A stretch of 42,759 nucleotides of DNA, taken from contig JAHRHE010000024.1 of NCBI GenBank assembly GCA_020027965.1, positions 1 to 42,759 of the forward strand. Direction: 5' to 3'. Both the position numbers and the translations under genes were made by a program. The stretch comes from Nitrospirota bacterium. Its GTDB lineage: Bacteria > Nitrospirota > Nitrospiria > Nitrospirales > Nitrospiraceae. The notes under the pieces are model-generated. The model ran no database searches. It was not told where the DNA came from and saw only the letters and a program-made list of their open reading frames with translations. Shown here one piece after another: positions 25,819 through 34,552 of the stretch (positions are counted from its first letter, which is position 1; each line of letters opens with the position of its first letter).

Positions 25819-26202
25819 CTAATCCCACTCCAGCGCGCCTTTCCGCCAGGCGTAGACGTACGCCACGACGAACAGCCCGATGAACACCAGCATCTCCACT
25901 AGTCCGATCAGACCGATCTTGTCGAACACCACCGCCCAGGGATAGAGAAAGATGATTTCGATGTCGAAAATGACGAACAGCATGGCGAAAATGTAGTACC
26001 GGACCGGGAACGGCATCCGCGCGTCCGAAAACGGCTCACTGCCGCACTCGTACGGACTGAGCTTCTCCGACTCCGGGAACTTGGGTTGCACCAGATAGCT
26101 CAGCAGCAACGTGACGACCCCGAAGGCCAGTGCAATCCCGATGAAGAGCAGAATCGGAAAATAGCGGCTGAGATAGTCCAGCAGGAGGTCAGAACCGCTC
26201 AC
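25819..26202 (-). CDS. nuoA: NADH-quinone oxidoreductase subunit A
   Basis: A 127-residue three-helix membrane subunit, the first gene of the operon. Diagnostic are KLSPYECGSEPFSDARMPF, containing the Cys-Gly-Ser-Glu quinone-site loop, and FDIEIIFLYPWAVVF with its conserved acidic residues. It starts with GTG at 26202, preceded by GAGG. That GTG overlaps the stop of a possible 16-codon leader ORF (GTGA). Confidence 0.95.
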   Translation of the reverse strand: MSGSDLLLDYLSRYFPILLFIGIALAFGVVTLLLSYLVQPKFPESEKLSPYECGSEPFSDARMPFPVRYYIFAMLFVIFDIEIIFLYPWAVVFDKIGLIGLVEMLVFIGLFVVAYVYAWRKGALEWD

Positions 26203-26249
26203 GCCAGCCTCGCGTCAAAGGCGTTGACTTCCCGTACAGATTTGGCCAT
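26199..26249 (-). CDS. Possible 16-codon leader ORF overlapping nuoA
   Basis: ATG at 26249 opens a 16-residue reading frame (MAKSVREVNAFDARLA) whose TGA overlaps the nuoA GTG start as GTGA. AGAGG sits 4 bases upstream of its ATG. Tight overlap suggests that ribosomes finishing the leader could restart at nuoA. It is very short, so this may be chance. Confidence 0.3.
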   Translation of the reverse strand: MAKSVREVNAFDARLA

Positions 26250-26263
26250 CCTAGCCTCTAAAC

Positions 26264-26292
26264 CTTCGATAAATCAAGCGGACAAAGGACCT
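26264..26292 (-). promoter_or_regulatory. Weak candidate promoter for the nuo operon
   Basis: On the minus strand TTGTCC and TTTAGA are separated by 17 bases, upstream of the leader ORF and nuoA. Both boxes match the sigma-70 consensus only partly. The nearest other start-like signal is absent, so this is a tentative call. Confidence 0.25.
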
Positions 26293-26412
26293 ACCCCGCA
26301 CAATCCGAAAGCCCTAGCCGGCTTTCAAAAACGAGAGGTTGGTGAGTTTCTCAACGGAGGGTTGCGCAAGACCGGCACTGGAGAGGTCCCTGGGGTCGGC
26401 GCCGGGCGGTTC

Positions 26413-26625
26413 TTACCGGCCTTCTCCCGTTCGCTTGTTTTTGTTCATGTTTTCCGGTGGCATCCGGAGCGCACTAGGAGCCTGGCCTGACCCGACCGTC
26501 CATTCGGCCTCGAGCGGGAAGACCGCTTTGGCCTTCTTGCGCCGATGAATCTGCGTTTCGATCCGGCGCTGAGGGCGACCCCCGGAAGAGCGAGGCTGCT
26601 CACGAGGTCCTTTGGACTCGCTCAT
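26413..26625 (-). CDS. Small basic hypothetical protein
   Basis: A 70-residue ORF starting MSESKGPREQ at ATG 26625, with GGAGG 9 bases upstream; an in-frame ATG 5 codons earlier is an alternative. It is rich in Arg, Lys, Gln and Pro (RPQRRIETQIHRRKKAKAVF), with no hydrophobic segment. It may be a nucleic-acid-binding or disordered protein. No family is recognised. Confidence 0.35.
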   Translation of the reverse strand: MSESKGPREQPRSSGGRPQRRIETQIHRRKKAKAVFPLEAEWTVGSGQAPSALRMPPENMNKNKRTGEGR

Positions 26626-26679
26626 ACCAAGCACCTCCATGCCGACGCAAGAACCGCGCGCGCGCCGATCGCTTAGTCA

Positions 26680-27207
26680 TCAGCGGAGACCCGGACGGCC
26701 GCGGCCCTCCCAGGATCGCGGGTCGAGGCGTGGCACGGGGACATCATTCCCGCTCCGCACAGGGCTTGGATCGTAGGACTGCTCGTTTCCGTTCACCCCG
26801 TCCTCCTCGGGATCAGACCACATTTCACCGTTGCCCGGCTCGAATTCGCCGTTGCCGTTCACATCCAACCAATAGAAGAGCGGGTACGCCATCGTGACGG
26901 CCACCGGCGACCCGAATTCATTGACCCAGACCCGATAGGTCCGCCTGGCTGTCATGAAGTCAGTCGTGCCGGTCTGCCGAAGATCGAAGCGACGGAAGAA
27001 GAGATCGTTGCGCCAGTCATAATAGGCCTCCACTTCACGCCGATCATATTCCGCGGGCTCCTCAGGCAAGAACGCGGCGGCACGATTGGCCGTAGGTTCG
27101 GCGAACCCGGCGGTCCTTCCACGGCCCATCCCGTCTGACCCTGACTGGGCCAGGGCAGGAAGGCTGCACACGATCATGGCGCACAGAAGGGCCTCCCGTC
27201 GGTTCAT
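26680..27207 (-). CDS. Exported protein with EF-hand-like calcium loop
   Basis: A 175-residue protein with a signal peptide (MNRREALLCAMIVCSLPALAQ). The mature part has a Tyr/Arg-rich segment (YDRREVEAYYDWRNDLFFRRF), strands typical of a small beta domain (TYRVWVNEFGSPVAVTMAYPLF), and DVNGNGEFEPGNGEMW. The last resembles a calcium-binding EF-hand or dockerin loop (D-x-N-x-N-G), followed by a second acidic loop (DPEEDGVNGNE). It is probably periplasmic or surface-located and calcium-binding. I recognise no named family. It diverges from the OmpA-family gene. Confidence 0.6.
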   Translation of the reverse strand: MNRREALLCAMIVCSLPALAQSGSDGMGRGRTAGFAEPTANRAAAFLPEEPAEYDRREVEAYYDWRNDLFFRRFDLRQTGTTDFMTARRTYRVWVNEFGSPVAVTMAYPLFYWLDVNGNGEFEPGNGEMWSDPEEDGVNGNEQSYDPSPVRSGNDVPVPRLDPRSWEGRGRPGLR

Positions 27208-27351
27208 CGCGGCTCACCCGAGGCGTGCACAGCCCTGGCAGGGCGATATCGCACCTTAGCACCGGGTTCAGTGGGCTGTCAAACGAGGCGATCCGCCAGA
27301 GGCAGCCTCGTAGGAATCTGATACATGTATCGAAGAAATCGGGGCTTTGTC

Positions 27352-27379
27352 TTGACTTTGCGGAGAGATTTGATATGGT
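27352..27379 (+). promoter_or_regulatory. Candidate sigma-70 promoter of the OmpA-family gene
   Basis: TTGACT (27352-27357) and TATGGT (27374-27379) with a 16-base spacer lie about 40 bases before the ATG at 27420. The -35 matches the consensus at 5 of 6 positions. A palindrome ATACATGTAT (27321-27330) lies upstream and could be a regulator site. Confidence 0.5.
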
Positions 27380-27419
27380 AACCACGTAGTCGTAACCATG
27401 CCCTACTGAGTGGAGTAAC

Positions 27420-28955
27420 ATGAGCAAAACAAGAGTGACCCGACCGCTTTCGTTCTCTGTGCTGGCCCTGGTCCTGGCCTGGTGCGGCCCCTCCGGTGCC
27501 CTTCCAGCCGACACCCTCCCTGAGACGGTCCGAATGGGTCCCTCCGCCACCTCATTCATGGCCGGCTTTATCCGCCCAGGACTGCCGGTGCTTGGCGCGG
27601 TCGCTCCGGTCGGTGGGTTCCAGTCAACCGCCGCATCCAGACGGATGTACACCATCGGCGATATTCTGTATCTCAGGATGGCCAGGCCGGGCGACGCCTC
27701 CCCGGGCGATTTCTTCACGCTGTATCGTCAGGTCACCAATGTCTATCATCCCAGGACGGGGCACCATCTTGGCGACCTCGCCGCCATTTTGGGGATCGTC
27801 AGCATCGTCTCGATCACCGGTAACTTGGCCACGGTCCGCATCGAGCGCGCCTACCAAGCGATCGCGGTAGGTGACGCGGCTATGCCGTTCGTCCCGCCTC
27901 CTCAGGAGGAGCCTACCTTTGAGAGCCGGGCGCTGCCGGAAACCCCCGGCACGGTCGTGGCCCTCCAGCCCTATCGGACGCTCATCGCACAGGGCAACGT
28001 CATCTATCTGGACTGGGGACGAGAGGACGGACTCCAGACCCAGGACCTCCTGCGGATCTTTAGGGCGGGACCCGGTATTCCCATGCAGACGGTGGCCGAG
28101 GTACAGGTCATCGGCTTAGAGGATCACACCTCGACCGGAATGATCACGCACTCGACCGTCCCGATCACGACCGGTGATCGATTCACCTTTAAGGAGCATG
28201 GCGCGCGACCCGAAGCCCAGCTTGCCGGGAGGGAGCCGGAGACGACTCCGCCACAAGTGGCCTCGGTACCCAAGGGCGTGGATGTGGCCAAGTCGTTACA
28301 GCTTGAAGCGTCGAAAGGCCTCATTGGCATCCAACAGATCGGGGACCGCTTGATGATCACCCTGGCGGATCAGATCCAATATGAGTCCGGGCAGGTTCAG
28401 GTCAATCCTGAAGGCCTCGTGGTGCTCAAGCGGGTCGCGGAGATCCTCAAGGACGTGACCGATAAGCGTGTCGAGGTCGAGGGGCACGCCGACGATATGC
28501 CCATCGGCCCCACCCTCAAGCAGGAGTACCCGACCAACCAGGAGCTGTCGGAGGCTCGAGCCACGACCGTCGTGCGGCACCTCGTTGAGGACGGGGGGAT
28601 TGATCCCTCGGTCCTGTCGGCGATCGGATTTGGGGACACGCGGCCTGTGGCCAACAACAAAACCGAAGAGGGCAAGAAGAAAAACCGCCGGGTCGAGCTC
28701 GTGCTGTACCCTAAAGAGACGGAGGAGGGTGCACCGAGTGGAGCCCCAGGGCCATCGAGCCTGGAGCCGCCTCCACCCTCTCCGACGGGCGGGTCGTCCA
28801 CAGCTCCCTCGCTCATTCGAAACGTTTCCTCCCCCAGCGACACCGCCCCCCCAGTCGGCACCACGGTAATCGACCGGCCTTCCCCCAGTCTCTCCGAGGG
28901 ACGGACGAACGATCATCCGCCCTGCCCTGAGCTTGCGGCCCGGCGCCCGCAGTAG
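27420..28955 (+). CDS. OmpA-family peptidoglycan-binding protein
   Basis: A 511-residue exported protein. A signal peptide covers about residues 1-29. Two N-terminal modules of similar pattern follow at about 77-153 and 188-257, each with a GD/GN-IYL start, an FR/YR-x-x-x-P-G centre and a final T/AxGD. The OmpA C-terminal domain is at about 305-431. It contains VEVEGHADDMP (Asp358 region), LSEARATTVVRHL (Arg380) and KKNRRVELVLY (Arg424), the residues that bind peptidoglycan diaminopimelate in this family. The final 80 residues are Pro/Ser-rich and probably disordered. It is likely anchored to the cell wall outside the inner membrane. A good promoter precedes it. Confidence 0.88.
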   Translation: MSKTRVTRPLSFSVLALVLAWCGPSGALPADTLPETVRMGPSATSFMAGFIRPGLPVLGAVAPVGGFQSTAASRRMYTIGDILYLRMARPGDASPGDFFTLYRQVTNVYHPRTGHHLGDLAAILGIVSIVSITGNLATVRIERAYQAIAVGDAAMPFVPPPQEEPTFESRALPETPGTVVALQPYRTLIAQGNVIYLDWGREDGLQTQDLLRIFRAGPGIPMQTVAEVQVIGLEDHTSTGMITHSTVPITTGDRFTFKEHGARPEAQLAGREPETTPPQVASVPKGVDVAKSLQLEASKGLIGIQQIGDRLMITLADQIQYESGQVQVNPEGLVVLKRVAEILKDVTDKRVEVEGHADDMPIGPTLKQEYPTNQELSEARATTVVRHLVEDGGIDPSVLSAIGFGDTRPVANNKTEEGKKKNRRVELVLYPKETEEGAPSGAPGPSSLEPPPPSPTGGSSTAPSLIRNVSSPSDTAPPVGTTVIDRPSPSLSEGRTNDHPPCPELAARRPQ

Positions 28956-28999
28956 GAATTTCTGAGCAAACCGGTCTACAATGCCACGGCCTTCCGACC

Positions 29000-31468
29000 A
29001 TGGACGCCCCAGAGTCAGACAGCAGTGGGTTGCCGATACCCATCCCCACGGACCTGCCGGCCTATGCGGATGTTGTCGTGCCTCGGCACCTTCACCGGCC
29101 ATTCACCTATCGGATCCCCGATCACCTGAGAGGACGCCTGGAAGTCGGAGCCCAGGTCCATGTCCCCTTCGGAGCGAGCGTTCTGAATGGGGTAATCGTG
29201 GCGATGTGCGAGCGGCCTCCCGACGTTCCCATGCCCGGAGCGGGAGTCAGCCGCCGCCTGAGAGAGATCATCGCACGGCTGGATGAGACCTCGGAGGCGC
29301 GCCTCGACCCGGACCTGCTGACCCTGGCCCGTCTCATCTCCGAGTCGTACCTGACGCCCTTGGGCCAATGCCTCCGGCTGATCCTGCCCCCTTCGCCTCG
29401 ACACCGGTCCGCGCCGCGTTACGTCCTCGCGGACGCGGGTGAGAAACGCGACAAAAAGGTGGACGGGCTCTCTGCGACGGCCCGCGAGGTGCTGAGGCGC
29501 CTGGCCGAATCGCCGGCGGGCCTGACCGCGCCGTCGCTGCGCCGGACCATCGCGGGCCGGGTGGCGGGCGCCTTGGTGACGTTGAAACGCCGCCGGCTCG
29601 TGCGCCAAGTGGACTCGGACCGACCTGCACCGGCTGTCGATCCCCGCAGGCCGAGCACGCGCCGCCAGGCTTCGCTCTCAGATGCACCAGAGACACGACA
29701 GCCGAGGGATCTGCCCGGTGCCGGCGTATCCGTCACAATCGGAGGGTCGTCTGAGTGCCCGACCCAGTCAACCGGGTGGCCGCCGTGGTGGGACCGACTG
29801 CGCAATGCGCTCGACCAAGTCCGACACGAAGCCTTCCTGCTCCACGCCCCGGCGGCTACCCGCCTGCCCTGTGTGATTCAAGCGGCGGGCGAGACCCTCG
29901 CGCATGATCGCAGCGTGCTGATCGTCGCGCCTACGATTGACCGTGCCTCGACGATCGCTGCATCCGCTCGGGCGCGCTGGGGCGAGCGGGTGCATCTCCT
30001 GCATAGCGGGTTGCCGTCCGCGGCGCGTGCGAAGATCTGGCAACGCATCCGCACCGGATCGGCCTGTGTGGTGCTCGGGACGAGATCGGCGGTCTTCGCT
30101 CCGGTGAGTTCGATGGGGCTTCTCTGCGTCGAGGACGAACACGATCCGGCGCTCAAGGAGGAGCAAGAGCCCCGGTACCACGCCCGCGATGTCGCGTGGA
30201 TGCGCGCCGGCCGCCATCAGGCGGTCTTGCTGTTAGGGTCCGCGTACCCGTCGCTCGAGACCGTCTCTGCCATTTCCTCTCCATCATTACCTCTCCCACC
30301 TCTCCCGTCTGAGCTCCAAGCTGAATCCTCCGCCGGCGTGTCCAGACCGGCTGCGCCGACGATCCGGATGGTGGACCTCCGCCACGTCCCCTCCGGCGTG
30401 CTCCTGTCCCAACCCCTGGTCACCGGGATCGCCTCGGCACTGGAGGCGCGAACGGGGCAATTGGAGGTCATCCTGTTCCTCAATCGAAAAGGGTTCGCGC
30501 CGGCGCTGTCGTGCCGGGATTGCGGTGAGTCGCCGCGCTGTCCACAGTGCAGCGTCACGCTCACCTTCTACCGACGGGTCGGTCGGTTGACCTGTCCCTA
30601 TTGCGGCGGGTCCTCGCCGCTGCCGGAGACCTGTCCCTCCTGCCTGGCCGCCGGACTGCAACCGGTGGGAGTCGGAACCGAGCGCCTTGAGGAGGAGGTG
30701 CGGCGGCTGTTCCCGCGGGCGCGTGTCGGGCGACTCGACCGTGATACTGCCCGCACGCCGGCTCAGGCGGAGGCGGTGCGCCGGCAGGCCTCCTCCGGAG
30801 AACTGGAGATCCTGATCGGCACCCAGATGCTGCTCGGCGCAGCGCGCCTTCCCAGGGTCCCATTCGTCGGCATCCCCTACGCAGACGCCGGACTCCACCT
30901 GCCTGATTTTCGTTCCGCCGAGCGGACCTTCCAGACTCTGCAGGATGTGATCGCGCTGGCTCAGCCCGGCCACGCCGGCGGGACCGCCGTCCTACAAACC
31001 TACCTGCCCACACACCACGTCATGTCCGCCATCGCCGCCCAGCACGCCGCGATCTTCTATGATGAGGAGATGGCCGTTCGCAGGACCTTAGGCTTTCCTC
31101 CGTTCGGCCACCTGATCAGCCTCCGCGTGTCCGGCGCCAACCCCGATCGCGTGAGAGCAGCGGCCGAACGCTGGGCCGAGCGGCTCCACGTGGCTGCCCG
31201 ACAGAGTTCCCCCCAACCGGACGGACCTCGCATTGACCAGGCTCAGGGCCCTGCCGCGGACGCGAGAGACGAGGTCACAATCCTGGGACCCATCCAGGCC
31301 TCCCTGGCGCAGCTCAGAGGGCGGCACCGCTGGCAGCTCCTGGTCAGATCGACAAGCGCCGTCAGAGGGAGGCAGACGGTGAGAGCCACGCTCGAGGACC
31401 TCGACAGGAGCCAGGGACGCGGCGGGCTGAAATTCGAGGTGGACGTGGACCCGTTGGAGATGGGGTAA
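29000..31468 (+). CDS. priA: PriA (primosomal protein N') with lost helicase motifs
   Basis: An 822-residue PriA. The N-terminal DNA-binding domain includes RPFTYRIPDHLRGRLEVGAQV (two adjacent pieces). The zinc region has the expected eight cysteines (CRDCGESPRCPQC, then CPYCGG and CPSC, about 505-548). Family segments GTRSAVFAP, EQEPRYHARDVAWMRAG, GSAYPSLET, LFLNRKGFA, LIGTQML and DFRSAERTFQ are intact. The Walker A region GVTGSGKT is APAATRLP (283-290), the DEEH box is EDEH (378-381), and the motif VI arginines are missing (IALAQPG, 651-657). It can probably load or bind forks but not hydrolyse ATP; a Pro/Ser-rich insert lies at about 205-262. No clear ribosome-binding site precedes the ATG. 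Confidence 0.9.
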   Translation: MDAPESDSSGLPIPIPTDLPAYADVVVPRHLHRPFTYRIPDHLRGRLEVGAQVHVPFGASVLNGVIVAMCERPPDVPMPGAGVSRRLREIIARLDETSEARLDPDLLTLARLISESYLTPLGQCLRLILPPSPRHRSAPRYVLADAGEKRDKKVDGLSATAREVLRRLAESPAGLTAPSLRRTIAGRVAGALVTLKRRRLVRQVDSDRPAPAVDPRRPSTRRQASLSDAPETRQPRDLPGAGVSVTIGGSSECPTQSTGWPPWWDRLRNALDQVRHEAFLLHAPAATRLPCVIQAAGETLAHDRSVLIVAPTIDRASTIAASARARWGERVHLLHSGLPSAARAKIWQRIRTGSACVVLGTRSAVFAPVSSMGLLCVEDEHDPALKEEQEPRYHARDVAWMRAGRHQAVLLLGSAYPSLETVSAISSPSLPLPPLPSELQAESSAGVSRPAAPTIRMVDLRHVPSGVLLSQPLVTGIASALEARTGQLEVILFLNRKGFAPALSCRDCGESPRCPQCSVTLTFYRRVGRLTCPYCGGSSPLPETCPSCLAAGLQPVGVGTERLEEEVRRLFPRARVGRLDRDTARTPAQAEAVRRQASSGELEILIGTQMLLGAARLPRVPFVGIPYADAGLHLPDFRSAERTFQTLQDVIALAQPGHAGGTAVLQTYLPTHHVMSAIAAQHAAIFYDEEMAVRRTLGFPPFGHLISLRVSGANPDRVRAAAERWAERLHVAARQSSPQPDGPRIDQAQGPAADARDEVTILGPIQASLAQLRGRHRWQLLVRSTSAVRGRQTVRATLEDLDRSQGRGGLKFEVDVDPLEMG

Positions 31469-31517
31469 GCCGAAGGCCCGAGGCGCAGGGCAAGGGGTTC
31501 GAGGGAAGGATGACCAT

Positions 31518-31907
31518 TCAGCGCGGCTCGTCCGCCTGGACTGCCTCTTTCTTCCGGCCGATCCACCGGAAAATACCATACGAGAAGGTGAGCCAGAAGA
31601 TCGAGGAGAATAGTCCGAAGAGCACCGCGGTGAGCATCATCCCCATCTCCTGCTCGGTGGGCTCGGAGGACTGCATCCGAATGCGGACCATGGTCACGAC
31701 GGGCCAGGCCAGACTTTCCAAGCCCAACAGGGCGGTCGCCCACGCCCAGACCTCCGCGACCGTGGTGCCCCGCCAGCCGAGAAACCCTGCGACAGCCAGC
31801 GCCAGGACCAGCGCAAGGGCCAGCGACCTGTCGCCCCAGATGAGCCAGAACCCGACCGTCACGACCAGACTGCCGAGCACCGCGTTCAGTCGTTGAATCC
31901 ACATCAT
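31518..31907 (-). CDS. Four-helix membrane protein, unknown function
   Basis: About 129 residues from ATG 31907 (or the next ATG at 31904). Four hydrophobic helices are visible: AVLGSLVVTVGFWLIW, LALALVLALAVAGFLGW, WATALLGLESLAWPVVTMV and MMLTAVLFGLFSSIFWLTF, then a basic and acidic tail (WIGRKKEAVQADEPR). An acidic/Gln-rich loop SSEPTEQEMG precedes the last helix. No family is recognised. Longer in-frame versions would start in repeat-like DNA. Confidence 0.55.
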   Translation of the reverse strand: MMWIQRLNAVLGSLVVTVGFWLIWGDRSLALALVLALAVAGFLGWRGTTVAEVWAWATALLGLESLAWPVVTMVRIRMQSSEPTEQEMGMMLTAVLFGLFSSIFWLTFSYGIFRWIGRKKEAVQADEPR

Positions 31908-32090
31908 CTCTATGCGTGTGAAGGGTAAGGGGTGAGGCGTATAGAAGCGGAGTCTGCAAGCTTGGCCAGGTAATGTCAATGCTCTGTGCCGCGCCGTCCG
32001 AATGAGTTGCGAGCAGTCGGGTGTTCCAGTATCTTGGCCATGATGGTCCATCCCTGAGCACTCAGAGTGAAAGCCGGAACGGGCGCCCCG

Positions 32091-32921
32091 ATGCTAAAGA
32101 CGATTCTGTTCAGCGACCTGGACGGGAGCCTGCTCGACCCGTCGACTTATTCGTTCGCAGCCGCACGCGAAGCGTTGGAGGCGCTGCGGGCCCACCGGGT
32201 CCCCCTGGTGCTGGCGACGAGCAAGACCCGTGCGGAGGTCGAGCCCATTCGCTCCCGTCTGGATCATCATGATCCGTTCATCGTCGAAAACGGCGGGGGC
32301 GTCTTCATTCCGAACGGGCTCTTTGATGTCCCCGTCGACGGCGCCCAGCTCCGCGGTCCTTATCAGGTGATTGAAGTGGGGACCCCCCACGGCAGACTGC
32401 GCGCCGCCTTGAAGGAAATCGCCAACACGCTCGGAGGTGAGTTGAAAGGATTCGGGGACATGCCGGTCAAGGAGATCGCCGAGCGAACTGGGCTCACAGA
32501 GGCAGAGGCCCTCATGGCCAAGCAACGGGAGTACGATGAGCCGTTTGTCTTGGAGGAGTCGGCCACGAGGCTCGAAGAGCTTCAGCGCCTGGCCGCCGCG
32601 CGAGGGCTCACCTGCACCAGAGGGGGACGCTTCTATCATCTGATGGGGAGCGCCGACAAGGGGCTGGCCTGCCGGCTGCTCATTGACGCGTACCGTCGCC
32701 AGCACGGCCGCACGGGTGTGCAACTCCTTACTGCCGCGATCGGCGACAGCCTGAATGACCTCCCGATGTTGGCTGTGGTGGATCGGCCGATCCTGGTCCA
32801 GCGGGCCGACGGGTCGTATGACCCCGCGGTGCAACTCCCCAACCTGACCCGCACGCCAGGCATTGGCCCCAAAGGATGGAACCAGGCAGTCCTCGCGTTG
32901 ATAGCTGAGAGCCTGCCCTGA
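32091..32921 (+). CDS. HAD-family hydrolase, mannosyl-3-phosphoglycerate phosphatase type
   Basis: A 276-residue haloacid-dehalogenase phosphatase. Motif I is FSDLDGSLLD (nucleophile Asp9 and Asp11), motif II ATSKTR and motif III/IV GDSLNDLPML. IVENGGGVF, GFGDM and RGGRFYHLMG are characteristic of the MPGP (YedP-like) subgroup. In that subgroup it removes phosphate from mannosyl-3-phosphoglycerate to give the compatible solute mannosylglycerate. No mannosyl-3-phosphoglycerate synthase is in the window, so the substrate here is not proven. The ATG at 32091 fits the motif I spacing; an in-frame GTG at 32067 is a possible alternative. Confidence 0.8.
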   Translation: MLKTILFSDLDGSLLDPSTYSFAAAREALEALRAHRVPLVLATSKTRAEVEPIRSRLDHHDPFIVENGGGVFIPNGLFDVPVDGAQLRGPYQVIEVGTPHGRLRAALKEIANTLGGELKGFGDMPVKEIAERTGLTEAEALMAKQREYDEPFVLEESATRLEELQRLAAARGLTCTRGGRFYHLMGSADKGLACRLLIDAYRRQHGRTGVQLLTAAIGDSLNDLPMLAVVDRPILVQRADGSYDPAVQLPNLTRTPGIGPKGWNQAVLALIAESLP

Positions 32922-33228
32922 GCCGGGTCGAAGGGAGCTGAGGGCCGGCCCTGCCTGCGGCGAGTTCAGTCGAGCCGAGCCCGTGGTTCGACCCATCGAC
33001 AAGCTCAGGGTCCCGAGCTGAGTCGAGGGACGAGCTCACCACCCGACTCGACCGAGCTCGCCCGTCGAGAGCCTCTGGGTCGAGCGATCGCGGGCCGAGC
33101 GTGTCGAGCCTTCGACCCCGCTCAGGCTCGACCCCGAGCGAGGTCGAGGGGTCGAGGGGTCGAAGGGGGCTGAATCCTGACGGTTGAGGGCGGATCCCTC
33201 TTCGGTCGAGCGACGAGCGAGCTGTGAG
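32922..33228. repeat. GTCGAG-type repeat cluster, inverted copy 3
   Basis: 33070-33160 is approximately the reverse complement of 18870-18961, including the end of the 66-base block found in copy 2. Bases 32925-33060 hold further variants such as CGACAAGCTCAGGGTC and CTGAGTCGAGGGACGAGCTC. No gene is present. The promoter of the antiporter gene must lie in or beyond these repeats. Confidence 0.85.
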
Positions 33229-34392
33229 ATGGAACTCAAAGATTTTCTCTGGAGCCTGATCACCATCTACGTCTGCGCGAGGGTGATGGGCGAGTTGGCC
33301 GCCCGAATCGGCCAGTCGGCCGTGTTGGGTGAGCTCCTGGCCGGTGTCTTGGTCGGAGGCAGCGTGCTGGGGTGGGTGGAACAGACTGAGCCCCTGAAGC
33401 TGCTCGGCGAAGTTGGCGTGATGCTCCTCCTGTTGGAGGTCGGGCTGGAGTCCGATCTCCAATCCTTCCTGAGGGTCGGCTGGTCCGCTGCGCTGGTGGC
33501 GATCATCGGCGTGGTCACGCCGTTCGGGCTCGGGTACGGACTCGCAGTGGGTCTGCACATGTCTCAGCTCCAGGCCATCTTTGTCGGCGCCACCCTGACC
33601 GCCACCAGCGTCGCGATCTCGGCTCGGGTGCTCTTCGACCTCGGCAAGCTCAAGACCGCAGAAGGCAACATCATCCTGGCAGCCGCCGTGCTGGACGATA
33701 TCCTGGGCCTCGTGACGCTGTCCGTGATCGTCGGTCTGGCCGAGTCAGGGACGGTGTCCTGGCTGGACGTCGGCAGGACTGCGGGCCTGTCGGTGCTGTT
33801 CCTCACGCTGGCCATCCTCGTGGGCATCCGGTACGCGCACCTGTTCAGCCGTCTCGTCAACCGCATGCATACCCGCGGCCGGCTCGTCATTACCGCGCTG
33901 ACATTCACGCTCCTCCTCGGGTACGCTGCCGAGGTGATGCAGATCGCCCCATTGGTCGGCGCCCTTGCCGCGGGACTGGTCCTCGCCCGGACAGAACATC
34001 AGGGGCACATCGGAGAGAGAATCAAGCCGGTGACCGACGTGTTCGTGCCCATCTTCTTCGTCCTCGTCGGAGCCGCCGTCGACCTCAGGTACTTCAATCC
34101 GTTCCACCCGGAAAACTGGCCGGTCCTGCTGCTGGCGGGCGGGCTAGCCGTCGCCGCCGTGACTGGGAAGCTTGCGGCCGGTCTCGGAACCGTGGGCGGG
34201 ACCATCAATCGATGGGCTGTTGGTGTCGGCATGCTCCCGCGCGGGGAGGTCGGCCTGATCTTCGCCAGCGTGGGCCTCTCCCGCGGGATCATCACACAGG
34301 GCGAGTATGGCGCCCTTCTCATCGTCATCGTCCTGACCACCCTCCTCTCCCCCATGCTGCTGAAGCGGGCGTTCAGCGAGGCAGGGAGGTGA
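33229..34392 (+). CDS. CPA2-family cation:proton antiporter
   Basis: A 387-residue membrane protein with about 12 helices. TM segments include VLGELLAGVLVGGSVLGW (the first part of the Na+/H+ exchanger fold), VMLLLLEVGLESDL, then the ion-binding segment ATLTATSVAISARVLFDL and AAAVLDDILGLVTLS with the double aspartate (DD) characteristic of electrogenic CPA2 exchangers. It ends with RGEVGLIFASVGLS. No C-terminal TrkA-type regulatory domain is present, unlike KefB/C. It probably exchanges Na+ or K+ for protons. ATG 33229 (MELKDFLWSL) follows only a GAG; longer starts would begin in repeat DNA. Confidence 0.9.
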   Translation: MELKDFLWSLITIYVCARVMGELAARIGQSAVLGELLAGVLVGGSVLGWVEQTEPLKLLGEVGVMLLLLEVGLESDLQSFLRVGWSAALVAIIGVVTPFGLGYGLAVGLHMSQLQAIFVGATLTATSVAISARVLFDLGKLKTAEGNIILAAAVLDDILGLVTLSVIVGLAESGTVSWLDVGRTAGLSVLFLTLAILVGIRYAHLFSRLVNRMHTRGRLVITALTFTLLLGYAAEVMQIAPLVGALAAGLVLARTEHQGHIGERIKPVTDVFVPIFFVLVGAAVDLRYFNPFHPENWPVLLLAGGLAVAAVTGKLAAGLGTVGGTINRWAVGVGMLPRGEVGLIFASVGLSRGIITQGEYGALLIVIVLTTLLSPMLLKRAFSEAGR

Positions 34393-34552
34393 CGTGAGAT
34401 AGTCACAAATGCCGGAGGTCATCCGGGGCACGGTCGCGTGGGCTCTGCGAGAGCCTTCGTTCAAGATAGTCCTTGGCGAGGTCCTTGGCCCCCAATCCGA
34501 ACGTGGTGGTACAACGGGGTGAGCACGGCGATCGGCGGAAACATCGAGGCAG

